Below, piece after piece: positions 27,016-36,007 of a stretch of DNA of 64,000 nucleotides. The stretch's first letter is position 1, and each line of letters starts with the position of its first letter. The notes beneath the pieces are model-generated. The model ran no database searches. It had not been told where the DNA came from and saw only the letters and a list, made by a program, of their open reading frames with translations. The translations under genes and the position numbers were made by a program. The stretch lies in the NCBI RefSeq assembly GCF_004769195.1, contig NZ_RQET01000009.1, forward strand, positions 281,252-345,251, read 5' to 3'. Source of the stretch: Leptospira fletcheri (GTDB lineage: Bacteria; Spirochaetota; Leptospiria; Leptospirales; Leptospiraceae).

Positions 27016-29517
27016 TCAATCCTCTTGCTCGGTTCCGAGTAAGGTCAGGTTTTTACTGACTTTGCTTAATACGATGCGACCTTCGATAACGACGATCGTT
27101 TGACCGAACATAATCCCGCTACCTACGATTCCGGTCTCAGGATCATCCGATTTTGTGAAGGCCGATATATCGTCGGCAACGTTCAGAATTTCCTCTACCA
27201 AAATCCCTTTCTTGCCTTCCGTAGATTGCAAAAGGATCATTGTATTCTGCGGATGAACCCGATCTCCTTTCAGATTGAAATAGGATTCCAGACGACAAAG
27301 CTCCACAACTTCTTCCTTATATTGGATCACTTCCCGATTCATGATCCGTTCCACTTTTTCGGAATCGATCAGTTCTATACGTTGCACTTCCTTCGAGTTC
27401 AACCCGAACAATTGGCCTCGTACAGTGAAGAGCAGGTACTGTTCGGATGCTCTCTCTTCTTTTTTCGCGGAGATCTTCAATTCTTCCAGAAGGTTCGCCT
27501 GTAGACCGAGGAACTTAGCAATGCCGGAAATATCCAATATCAGACCGACACTTCCGTCGCCGAGTATGGCTGCTCCGGTATAAAGATTCAACCTCGACAA
27601 ATCCTTAGTAAGCGGCTTGACCACGATCTCTTCGGAATTATCGATCTCGTCCACGATCAGTCCGAACCTATGTCTTTCGGTATGGACCACTACGATATAT
27701 CTTCCGGAATCCTCGTCCGAATCCGCCGAGAGACGAAGAACGTTCCGAATGTTCAGTAAAGGAAGAAGATGACCGCGAAGCTGGTACACTTGTTTTCCTT
27801 CGATGGTCGATACCTGTTTCCCATCCAATAAGATGAGTTCGCTAATATTCGGCTGCGGAATCGCGAAAAGCATTCCGGCGGATAACACCATTTGGCAATT
27901 AATGATGGATAAGGTCTGGGGAAGAGTCGCACTGATCACCGTCCCTTTTCCGGGATTCGAAGCGATCGAAACGGAGCCGCCCGCCTTTTGGAAATTCATC
28001 TTCACCACATCCATCCCCACTCCCCTTCCGGATGTGGAGGATACCGTTTGCGAAGTACTGAAGCCCGGCAAAAAAACCAATTCCGCCAATTCTTCCTGAG
28101 ATTTCCGCTCTACTTCCTCCGGAGTCAAGAGACCTCTCTCGATCGCTTTCTCCTTGATTCTTCCGATATTCAATCCTCTGCCGTCGTCGCTGACTTTCAG
28201 AATTACGTTCCCTCCCCTTAAGGAAGCGGAAAGATAAAGGTTTCCTTTCGCGGGTTTGCCCGCTGCGACACGCTCCGCCGCGGATTCGATTCCGTGGTCG
28301 ACCGAGTTGCGGATCATATGAGTGATCGGATCGGAAATGGTATCGATGATATTCTTGTCCAGCTCCACTTCCCCCCCTTCCAAATGGAGCTCCACTTCCT
28401 TACCCGTGATTTTTTCCAGATCCCTTACAAGACGGGGTACCTTCTTATAGAAGGAATCCAATTTTTGTAATCTGGTTCTCATGATGCTTTCTTGCGATAA
28501 GGTGATGAGCTGACTTAGGTTCCGGACGATGGACAAAAGGGAATGGTCCTGATAAGACTCCACTTTTTGCAGTAATTGATTTCGGACTACGATCGTCTCC
28601 CCGGCGAGATTGATCATGTGATCCAGTACCGGAAGAGGAATTCTAAGATAGGAATCCGTCTGTAGACTCCCGTTGGAATTGTCCATCTTGAGCGGAATTT
28701 GTTCCTGCCGACCCGTTGCCGGAGAAAATTCGGCTTCTTCGGAAATTTCCCGTTTCACGATCTCCATGATCGAGCTTTCCGGAAAATGGACGATACTCGA
28801 GACTTCTTTCTTCGAAAATCCGGATAGAAGCAGGACGTAATGCCGAACCTTCCCCTTCCCATGGGCTCCGTTTCCGTTCAGAATTCCTGATAGGAGAATT
28901 TCTCCGATCGGCTGGACTGCCTGCAGGATTTCCCCGTTCTTTTCCAGGTCCGATTCCTGTTGTAACTCGTATTTCAAAAAAAATAGGCTCTTTCCTTCCT
29001 GCCGTGCTCGATCCAGGAATTTTTTGGGAATGCTTACTTTTTCCTTAGAGGATTCGTTCTGCGCCGGTTTCTTGACGATAGGCGTAAACCCGAACGCCGG
29101 CTTAGACTCCGACGGTCGGTGTTCCTCGTCGCCTCCTTCCAATTGGGAGAGGAAGGAATTGATCCGATCGGAAAGTCCGGTGATGTCATACTCCTTGTAT
29201 TTGTCCAAGTCGGATAACATTTTGCGGATTTCGTCGATACAAACGAAAATCAGCGCTACCTCCTCGTCGGAAGGTCTGGTTTCGGTCCTTCTCCTATTGT
29301 TGAGAAGATTTTCCAGTAAGTGGGAAACTTTGGAGATGGAGGGCAGGTCGAAAATCGCCGAATTTCCCTTGATAGTATGGACGGCCCGAAATAAGGTATT
29401 CACCTGTTCCGGCATGTATTCCTTTTCGAGTTCCAGACTCGTTTGTTCGGAAACGTCGAGCAATTCCAGCGATTCCGCGACGAAATCTTTCAGCAGATTT
29501 TCATAATCTACTTCCAT
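27016..29517 (-). CDS. cheA: Chemotaxis histidine kinase CheA with two CheW-like domains
   Basis: 833 residues. HPt domain at the start with His47 in AVHTIKGNSA, a variable linker, the dimerisation domain (about 295-365), HATPase with HMIRNSVDHGIE, DDGRGLN and GRGVGMDVV, then one CheW-like regulatory domain (about 540-680) and a second one at the C-terminus (about 690-825). The duplicated CheW domain is a departure from E. coli CheA and may bind extra receptor arrays. First gene of the che operon, preceded by a very AT-rich region. Confidence 0.93.
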   Translation of the reverse strand: MEVDYENLLKDFVAESLELLDVSEQTSLELEKEYMPEQVNTLFRAVHTIKGNSAIFDLPSISKVSHLLENLLNNRRRTETRPSDEEVALIFVCIDEIRKMLSDLDKYKEYDITGLSDRINSFLSQLEGGDEEHRPSESKPAFGFTPIVKKPAQNESSKEKVSIPKKFLDRARQEGKSLFFLKYELQQESDLEKNGEILQAVQPIGEILLSGILNGNGAHGKGKVRHYVLLLSGFSKKEVSSIVHFPESSIMEIVKREISEEAEFSPATGRQEQIPLKMDNSNGSLQTDSYLRIPLPVLDHMINLAGETIVVRNQLLQKVESYQDHSLLSIVRNLSQLITLSQESIMRTRLQKLDSFYKKVPRLVRDLEKITGKEVELHLEGGEVELDKNIIDTISDPITHMIRNSVDHGIESAAERVAAGKPAKGNLYLSASLRGGNVILKVSDDGRGLNIGRIKEKAIERGLLTPEEVERKSQEELAELVFLPGFSTSQTVSSTSGRGVGMDVVKMNFQKAGGSVSIASNPGKGTVISATLPQTLSIINCQMVLSAGMLFAIPQPNISELILLDGKQVSTIEGKQVYQLRGHLLPLLNIRNVLRLSADSDEDSGRYIVVVHTERHRFGLIVDEIDNSEEIVVKPLTKDLSRLNLYTGAAILGDGSVGLILDISGIAKFLGLQANLLEELKISAKKEERASEQYLLFTVRGQLFGLNSKEVQRIELIDSEKVERIMNREVIQYKEEVVELCRLESYFNLKGDRVHPQNTMILLQSTEGKKGILVEEILNVADDISAFTKSDDPETGIVGSGIMFGQTIVVIEGRIVLSKVSKNLTLLGTEQED

Positions 29518-29780
29518 TGCGACCTCCCAATCAATTACTCGTGAAACAGGATCGCCGCAAGGCGGTTTCCCACTTAATATTTACTAATTTTTTTATATAA
29601 TACATACAGAATACAATCAATATAATTTAATTTTCATACTTTAATACGATTAAATCTTAAATAATTTTTTAATTTGCGAAAACTCTTTCGAATTCCCTCT
29701 CCCGTTAGGCCGAAATGCATACGGATATGCGATTTCTACATGTCGAGACGGCAAAAAACCTAAGCTTTCCGTATTTTTTG
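29518..29780 (-). promoter_or_regulatory. AT-rich upstream region of the che operon
   Basis: About 263 bp between cheA and the upstream kinase-like gene. The part 29570-29690 is nearly all A/T, unlike its neighbours. On the minus strand TTGATT is followed by TATATA with a short 15-bp spacer, a possible but weak sigma-70 type promoter. No hairpin with a T-run was recognised, so read-through from the upstream gene is possible. Confidence 0.35.
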
Positions 29781-31052
29781 TCAGCAAAGTGGGAATTGAA
29801 TCTCAGCAGCAATTTTGCGAGTCGGAACATCTTCCGTGTAGTCCGTCAATTCATAGACGGAGACTTTGCAATCCGATTGTCTTGCCAGATTTTGAGCGAG
29901 ATTCAAACCGATGCCGAACCCGAAATCGTGCGCATTGAATCGTTCGTCATAAACGTGGTTCAGACGGAAAAAAGGTTCAAAAACCTTAAAATAGTACTCT
30001 TCCGGAATGCCACAGATTCCGTTGTAGGCGAACTCGATATCATTCAAAATCGTAAGGCAAACGTATTTATTGGTGGAATAGAACAAAATGGGGATCTTGG
30101 ATCCGCCCGGGGAAAACTTCATCGCGTTTACCAGCAATTCTTTGCAGGCGAATTTGAGGAATGCAGGACTTGAAAAGACATAACTATTGAACAATCGTTC
30201 TTCGTAGATGATCTTCTGATTTTTGATTCTTGCGATTTCTCCCAGCTCCGCCATGGAGTCCAGAATGGAAGACTGGACGAGATCGAAATGAGTGCGTTCC
30301 TTAGTCACGTTAAGATCGAACAGGCTACGGAATTTTTCCAGCTTTTCCGTCCAGTCTCTCAATATATTCTTATTTTCCAGAATGGAATCCATGAGCTCGA
30401 CGGGTATTTCATACTGGCCTTCGCTTTTTTTCGCTACGGCTTCCACCATATCCAAGCGGGTAATCAACGAACCGATACCCAATCCCTGGGAAATACTGTG
30501 GGTAAGATTATCCAGAATGTTTTTCCCGATGCTGAGCTGCTCCGAGTTCCTATTGTTTTCCTTCCACTGTAGCCAGGATATCTCCGAGATTAGATTTTCC
30601 TCCTGGAGAGCCTTCCTGTGAAAATCGTTCAAACTGACGTTTTTTTCCTCTATCGCCCGGCACACGGCCCCGACGAGCAAGGAAGTTTGGTTCGATTTCT
30701 CGAAACTTGCATGGATCCAATCCAAGCTGCGCAAACTCGGATCCATTTCGTTTAACCGGGAGTGAAGAATGAAGATACTTCCGGGTGAAATCTTTCTCAA
30801 AGCCCGAAGCAACTTAATCCCTTCCAGATCCGGAAAATTCGGATCCACTACGATCGCACTCGGAAGTTCCAAAAGCGCTCTTTCCAAAGTCTCGGAAATG
30901 CTGGAAGTAACGAAAACTTCGTAACTTCCCGGAGAAAAACGGGAGGCGAAATTTTTTCTGAACTCCTCGTCGCTGTCCACGTATAGTATCGATTTTCTAG
31001 ATACCGTCGACGAAATTCCTGCCGCAGAACCTTCGAATGAATCTGATCTCAT
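29781..31052 (-). CDS. Receiver-histidine kinase fusion with a degenerate G1 box
   Basis: About 423 residues. The N-terminal receiver (about 20-140) keeps the acidic pair YVDSDEE and the phospho-Asp in IVVDPNFPDLEG. A helical linker leads to a dimerisation-like helix with NLTHSISQGLG and an ATPase domain with CKELLVNAMKFSPGG (N box) and GFGIGLNLAQ (G2-like). The expected DxGxG G1 box is replaced by NDIEFAYNGICG, so ATP binding may be altered. ATG 31052 chosen; a GTG four codons upstream is possible. Its position just upstream of cheA suggests an adjunct to chemotaxis. Confidence 0.75.
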   Translation of the reverse strand: MRSDSFEGSAAGISSTVSRKSILYVDSDEEFRKNFASRFSPGSYEVFVTSSISETLERALLELPSAIVVDPNFPDLEGIKLLRALRKISPGSIFILHSRLNEMDPSLRSLDWIHASFEKSNQTSLLVGAVCRAIEEKNVSLNDFHRKALQEENLISEISWLQWKENNRNSEQLSIGKNILDNLTHSISQGLGIGSLITRLDMVEAVAKKSEGQYEIPVELMDSILENKNILRDWTEKLEKFRSLFDLNVTKERTHFDLVQSSILDSMAELGEIARIKNQKIIYEERLFNSYVFSSPAFLKFACKELLVNAMKFSPGGSKIPILFYSTNKYVCLTILNDIEFAYNGICGIPEEYYFKVFEPFFRLNHVYDERFNAHDFGFGIGLNLAQNLARQSDCKVSVYELTDYTEDVPTRKIAAEIQFPLC

Positions 31053-31860
31053 ATATCTTAACACGACTCTTGTTACCGAAGATCTAAATCGCCCGTAGGC
31101 GGTCCGATCATGAATGAATTTTTTTATACAAGAAAAAAGACGAAAAGATTTCTCTCTTCCCTACAGTAGTTAGAATGTAAAACATGTTACAATATAATAA
31201 TTACCTAATATACATTGCCGCACGCATATCATCGATCAAAATCTCCACTTTGCGTCGATTCCGTTTCAAGTATCACTATTCCGACGAAGCTTCCCGAAAA
31301 CTCTGCCCAAACAGCCCTAAAAATTAGGACAAATTTGTCATTTCTATAGCAAAATAAACGATAACCATGTACTTTTCCTTCCGGAAAACTTTCGACCGTA
31401 GCTCAATATTGAAAAATCTGGTTTGAGAAAGCCATCCAGAACGACCCGGTCCTTTCCGGAAAAGTTCCCTCAAACGAGGGATTTCCGAAAAATCGAGGAC
31501 GGAGAGGAAAAAAGCAGAAACGAATCGAATGTCCGATCAGTAACGACATTTTACCCATCCTCCCGTTTGTTCTCAAATCACATGGAAGCTTTCTGAAACA
31601 GATACAAAGAGAATTAATTTTTAAATAAGGTAACGAAGGGGAAAAAGATCCGTAGAACAGCGGTAAAGCGACCGTATTTACAGAGTTGCCGGGTTTATGC
31701 AAGCAATCCCGACGCTTGTTCTGAATGATTTTTTCCTCTTTTTTACTTCACAGTTTAGGGATGACGCTTAGAGAGTACTATTTCGCATTTGGTTTCGCGA
31801 GTTCCAAAGGTATGCTAACAACATCCAACTGTCAATATTAATTTTGTTGGCACCTTCAAG
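31053..31860. other. 800-bp gene-free region with one imperfect hairpin
   Basis: No ORF here looks coding; the longest (minus strand, 31403-31702) has no family features. The stretch 31120-31240 is AT-rich. At 31457-31487 CGGAAA and CCCTC pair with GAGGG and TTTCCG around an AAAC loop with a small internal loop, an isolated RNA-like hairpin. The right end should hold the promoter of the HTH gene, which has no clear ribosome site. Confidence 0.4.
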
Positions 31861-32292
31861 ATGACTGCTAAAAAATCGGAGACTCTATTCGGTAACAAGG
31901 TAAAGGCGATCCTAGATCGTTCCGGAGAAGTGAGAACGGAATCCGCGCGGAAATTACGTCTTGGAATCAACGGCTTGAAGAGCATCGTCCAAGGAAATGT
32001 AAAGGAATCGTCATATGCAGTTTTATTACGTCTCGCCGAACAGTACGAAGCCGATCTTTTTTACCTGATCGACGACACAATTCCGGTTTTACCGGTGCTC
32101 TACTCTTCTCCTCAGAACCGAGAAACCTTTGAAATAAATTCTGAACTTGAGAATGAGAAAAAACTCCTGGCAGAATTGAAGGGGAAAAAAGGGTTTTCGG
32201 AAGCGATGGAAGGGTTTTTGTCCCTCAATCCCAATACGCAAAGAGCCTTGATCGGGCTCATCCGAGCAATCTCAGAGTCAGATCAGAAATAA
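31861..32292 (+). CDS. XRE-like helix-turn-helix protein
   Basis: 143 residues. The first 70 residues fit a Cro/CI-type HTH: LFGNKVKAILDRSGEV, then ESARKLRLGINGLKSIVQG and a helix VLLRLAEQYEADL. The C-terminal part is a charged helix with no known domain. A DNA-binding regulator is likely, but the recognition helix is atypical. The gene is preceded by the long gene-free region and no Shine-Dalgarno is visible before the ATG, so it may be leaderless or have an unusual start. Confidence 0.65.
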   Translation: MTAKKSETLFGNKVKAILDRSGEVRTESARKLRLGINGLKSIVQGNVKESSYAVLLRLAEQYEADLFYLIDDTIPVLPVLYSSPQNRETFEINSELENEKKLLAELKGKKGFSEAMEGFLSLNPNTQRALIGLIRAISESDQK

Positions 32293-32381
32293 GTTCCCTC
32301 CAAGAACCCTGGAACCGCAATTCCGGTCCGATCGACCAACAAACGTATTCTATTTGTTCGTTTCGAACCGACGCGTTCCTG

Positions 32382-33851
32382 TTAGTCGGACCTGCGGTTG
32401 ACCGGCAGCCGGATTCTTTTCCAAGCGCTTAGGCCCGGAGGCAGACCCGAAAGCCTTTCGTAATTTCCGTTTTGGTCAAAAAAGCGGATCATATTCTCCG
32501 CACTGTGTGGAGGCAGGAGAGGTTCTTCCCCAAGGGAATCCAATACCACCAAACCCGGAGCCCAAATCCCGTCGCGGACAAGGATCCAGTCTTTGTACGG
32601 AATTTTCAGCTCCTGACCGTGATAAAGATAGGCTGCAATTTGGAAAGAAGCGAACGTGTTCTTCTCTTCTAAGGACCGGAATTCGCGTAACTTTTTTAGG
32701 ACCGCCGAATTTTGACCTCTCCCTTCCATCGCAGACAAAACCCCGGGCAAATTCGGACTTCTAGAAAGGCTAGCATTCGGAAACATCGTACATAAGAGGG
32801 AAAAGAGGAACAGAGCCACAAAGGGAATCGTCGGAAAGAACTTCGGAAAGGAAAAACGATCCGAGATTTTTCGGCCATTTCGATAGGCAAAAGGAAGACT
32901 CAGGAATAAAAGAAGGGTAGGACCGAATCCGTAAAAGTAGGAAAGTCCGGCCCGATCGGGAGAAGCCGCGCTCAGCCATAAAAAGCCGATCGCAAAACCC
33001 GGCAAAGATCTCCAGGTCAGAAACGGAAGGGCGAGAACGCTGAACCACAGGAATTTTCCGGGCCCGGTAAAGATTTTCACAAAGACGGTTTGCGGGTGTA
33101 CCAAGGTCCGCATGAAAAATTCGATCGGTTCCAGACCCCAGTGTTCCCGAAATAAAGGCAACAAAGGAGGATGTATTTTAGGAAGTAAGAATAGAACGCC
33201 TCCGAACAGATAGACCAGCGCGAAGACCGCATACAGGACCAACTCCTTCCACCCTACCCTGCCTACCAATAAAAACAGGGCGGAAACCGCGTACATCCAT
33301 CCGTCCTCCTTCAAAAGGAGCAATCCGAAGAACGATAAGAAAGCCGGAATTTTCCTCTTATCCAGTACCGACAGGACGAAAAGAACCGTAAGAGGAAGCA
33401 AAAGAATTTCGTAATGTAAGTACAAAAGCGTAGCGGTCACATAGGGACTCGAAAGGAAGGAGAACGTAAGTAAGAGGGAAACGTTTCCTTTCCCGCAGAT
33501 TCTTTCGAAAAAAAGATCCAGAAGCGCGATTCCGCACGCGAAACCCGAACATCCGAGAACGAGCAGCCATTCCACATAGGGAAGCGGAGAAACGAATAAG
33601 GAGATCGCGAATAGGATCGGAGACGCGTGAACGGAAAGAAAATTCGCCCCCCAATCGTAGGACCACAGACATCCCATCGCTGTAGGACAGGAAGACAGGA
33701 CTTGCAGTTGCATTCCCGCGTCGTGCCACCCTAACCCTAGGGTCGTATATTGCAGAAAGGACAAAAAGCCGGAATACAAGAAACCTGCGGAAAAAACGAC
33801 GATTCGCCTTTTTCCTAAGCGGTATTTTCGGTCGAAGAGTCGCGTTCCCAC
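32382..33851 (-). CDS. DUF2079 polytopic membrane protein (GT-C-like)
   Basis: 489 residues with about ten hydrophobic segments. Typical DUF2079 features: the early acidic loop LGWHDAGMQLQ, WGANFLSVHASPILFAI (the F-x-H-x-SP motif) and LLLLKEDGWMYAV. The C-terminal 90 residues are soluble. DUF2079 proteins are predicted polyprenyl-sugar-dependent transferases, not tested in detail. GTG start. It is the last gene of a three-gene minus-strand cluster with a methyltransferase and another polytopic protein. Confidence 0.75.
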   Translation of the reverse strand: MGTRLFDRKYRLGKRRIVVFSAGFLYSGFLSFLQYTTLGLGWHDAGMQLQVLSSCPTAMGCLWSYDWGANFLSVHASPILFAISLFVSPLPYVEWLLVLGCSGFACGIALLDLFFERICGKGNVSLLLTFSFLSSPYVTATLLYLHYEILLLPLTVLFVLSVLDKRKIPAFLSFFGLLLLKEDGWMYAVSALFLLVGRVGWKELVLYAVFALVYLFGGVLFLLPKIHPPLLPLFREHWGLEPIEFFMRTLVHPQTVFVKIFTGPGKFLWFSVLALPFLTWRSLPGFAIGFLWLSAASPDRAGLSYFYGFGPTLLLFLSLPFAYRNGRKISDRFSFPKFFPTIPFVALFLFSLLCTMFPNASLSRSPNLPGVLSAMEGRGQNSAVLKKLREFRSLEEKNTFASFQIAAYLYHGQELKIPYKDWILVRDGIWAPGLVVLDSLGEEPLLPPHSAENMIRFFDQNGNYERLSGLPPGLSAWKRIRLPVNRRSD

Positions 33852-33876
33852 GGGTCCCTATCTATCCTCGAGTTTT

Positions 33877-34566
33877 TTACGGATCCGTAAAGAACTCGTC
33901 GCTGAATTGGGAATTTTCCACGATCCTACTCTCCAGCAGATTGAAGGCCACCCTTCGGAAATACGGTCGAACAAGTTTTTCGTAGGTATTCTTGCTGCGG
34001 GCGTGCGCGAACGGATCCGTGAAAAAGATCTCCTTCTTCATCCTTTCGTAGTCGTTCTTGGTCGGAACCGTAAAATATAGATACCGCACGATGGAGTGCA
34101 GCTTTCGGAAGACCCCCTTTAATTCTCGCTTGTCTATGTACTGGACCACGGAGTTGCAGATTCCGAGATCGAAAGGAGCGCCGATGAAATATTTCGGATC
34201 CAAGTCCTGAATCGTGCTATGAAGAAAGGAAAGATTATATCCTCGGATCCATTTTTGCCCCGCGATCGAATCTATCATCTCTTCCGAAGGGTCGATCGCA
34301 AAGATCCTTCCGGGCTCCAAAGCCTTTACGGTCTCTTTGAGAAGGATAGCCTTGCCGAACCCGAAGTCCGCGAGACTGTGCACCGGTATCTGCATCAAGT
34401 CCATCAAGGACTTAATGTATTTCGCATGTTCTCTGGCATTAAACGACGCATCTACGTCTACACCGCTGCCGTATATCTCCTTCCAATACGAGGTTTCGAA
34501 CGGTTGACCGTTCGCTCCGTACGCTAGATAATCGCTCTCCGTTTTTTTCCTTTTACCGGGAATCAT
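33877..34566 (-). CDS. Class I SAM-dependent methyltransferase
   Basis: 229 residues. Motif I is LADFGFGKA, followed by the acidic strand end IFAIDPSEEMID and the motif IV region FDLGICNSVVQYID. No membrane segment. The acceptor is unknown; between two membrane proteins of glycosyltransferase type, modification of a glycan or lipid-linked sugar is plausible. Its ATG overlaps the stop of the upstream gene by 4 bp (34563-34566) and the DUF2079 gene starts 25 bp downstream, so all three probably form one operon. Confidence 0.8.
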   Translation of the reverse strand: MIPGKRKKTESDYLAYGANGQPFETSYWKEIYGSGVDVDASFNAREHAKYIKSLMDLMQIPVHSLADFGFGKAILLKETVKALEPGRIFAIDPSEEMIDSIAGQKWIRGYNLSFLHSTIQDLDPKYFIGAPFDLGICNSVVQYIDKRELKGVFRKLHSIVRYLYFTVPTKNDYERMKKEIFFTDPFAHARSKNTYEKLVRPYFRRVAFNLLESRIVENSQFSDEFFTDP

Positions 34567-35930
34567 ACCCGGGAGCTCTTGGAAGGCGCGAGTACTTCGA
34601 GTAGCAGGAGACGGATCCGATCATAGCCGGAGTCCTTTTCCAGACCTTTTCTCGCCGCGACGGATTTCGGCTTTAAGGCTTTCAGGCTACCGTCGGATTG
34701 AATTTTTTTCCAGAGGATTCCGTTGATCAAAATCCTCTCTCCGGACAAGAATAGATATTGAGCCGACTTGGCTCGGACTTCCCTTTGCAATAGCTTCTTG
34801 TCCACGGGCCAGATTTCGGAGATTAGAATATAGTCCTTATCGCCGAAGTTGTCCTTTTCCCGAAAGAACAACTTCTGCTTCGTATGAAAATACAGATACT
34901 CGGAGGTATCTCGGTCCGCAAAGATCCTTTCCTTGGGATCTATCACCGCTCTTCCGCGCAGAGCTACGATGTCTTTGGATAAAGAATTCAATTTCACCGT
35001 ATCCATTCCGCGGATCGGCCTCACGGTAAAATATCCGGACACAACAAGTAGAATGAAGGCCGCGATCGAAGCCACCACCGAGTTGAGTTCCTTTTCGGAC
35101 CGGAGCAGGAACGTTCCCACCGCCAACAGCGTTACGAAGGATCCGAATCCTAAAAGATATTCCCAAGCCCTTTTTCCCATGTAAGAAAAAGACTCTTCCC
35201 CGTAAAACCCCAGACTTCCGAATAGAAACACTGCCAAAACGAAAACGGAAAGATAACCGAATAGGAATAATTTCGGAAGATTCCTACGTTTGAAAAACAC
35301 TGATTGGTTCTTCTTCTTTTCCCGTAGGCCCACCGTACCGGCCTTGATCACGAATAGAGTGAAACCGATCAGAAAAAAGGTGAAATGGGAAAATAGACCC
35401 AGTAAAGTACAGGAAACCAAAACGAAGAGATCCAGAATCGTTTCCATCCGGAACGAGAGGAAGAGCAATAGTACGAAGATTAGGCTGACGGACTCGGAAA
35501 GGGAATGCAAGGGAACATTGTACGAGAGCGGATTGATCGCCGCCAAATAGCAAAGCAGGTATTGGTTCGGTTTCCAAGTCCCTCTTTCCAACAAGTACGC
35601 GCAGAGGTGTACGGCAAGGCTGAGAAAAAAGGCTCCGAACGAAAGATAGGCGGGAACGTAATTCAATCCCGCGAGGGATTTCCAGAAGGAGAGCAGCAAA
35701 AAAGCCAACGGCTCCTGGGGACTTAGGAATTTTCCCTCTTCCTGAAGGGAGCGGAGCTCGGATAGAACCTTGTACGATTCTGCATTTTCCGGTTGCCCGT
35801 GCCAGGATTGGAGGATCGTCAATACACTTGTAAGAAAAAGAACGGAGACCAAAATCAGGAAAGGGTTTGCTTTTTTGTTTCGTTCTAAGTCCATGTTCTC
35901 GGTATTTTGCACTTCCGGATTTCGGAGCAA
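34563..35930 (-). CDS. Polytopic membrane protein, possibly GT-C type
   Basis: 455 residues with about 9-10 membrane helices followed by a soluble C-terminal domain of about 130 residues (from RGMDTVKLNSLSKDI). The general plan, with a first loop after TM1, clustered helices and a C-terminal extracytoplasmic domain, fits GT-C transferases, but the diagnostic acidic loop motif is not clear. Start uncertain: TTG at 35930 or ATG at 35894 (MDLERNKK). It leads the cluster with the methyltransferase and DUF2079 gene and is divergent from the mutase gene over only 77 bp. Confidence 0.6.
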   Translation of the reverse strand: MLRNPEVQNTENMDLERNKKANPFLILVSVLFLTSVLTILQSWHGQPENAESYKVLSELRSLQEEGKFLSPQEPLAFLLLSFWKSLAGLNYVPAYLSFGAFFLSLAVHLCAYLLERGTWKPNQYLLCYLAAINPLSYNVPLHSLSESVSLIFVLLLFLSFRMETILDLFVLVSCTLLGLFSHFTFFLIGFTLFVIKAGTVGLREKKKNQSVFFKRRNLPKLFLFGYLSVFVLAVFLFGSLGFYGEESFSYMGKRAWEYLLGFGSFVTLLAVGTFLLRSEKELNSVVASIAAFILLVVSGYFTVRPIRGMDTVKLNSLSKDIVALRGRAVIDPKERIFADRDTSEYLYFHTKQKLFFREKDNFGDKDYILISEIWPVDKKLLQREVRAKSAQYLFLSGERILINGILWKKIQSDGSLKALKPKSVAARKGLEKDSGYDRIRLLLLEVLAPSKSSRV

Positions 35931-36007
35931 CGTTAAAAATTTAGGTGAAATTATACCAACACATTTTGAACTAAACTAAGAGGCATATTCCCGGGGGCAC
36001 CTACGAG

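Noticed and set aside
31403..31702. Minus-strand 99-codon ORF in the large gap
   Set aside because: Composition is not protein-like, there is no ribosome site and it covers the hairpin.
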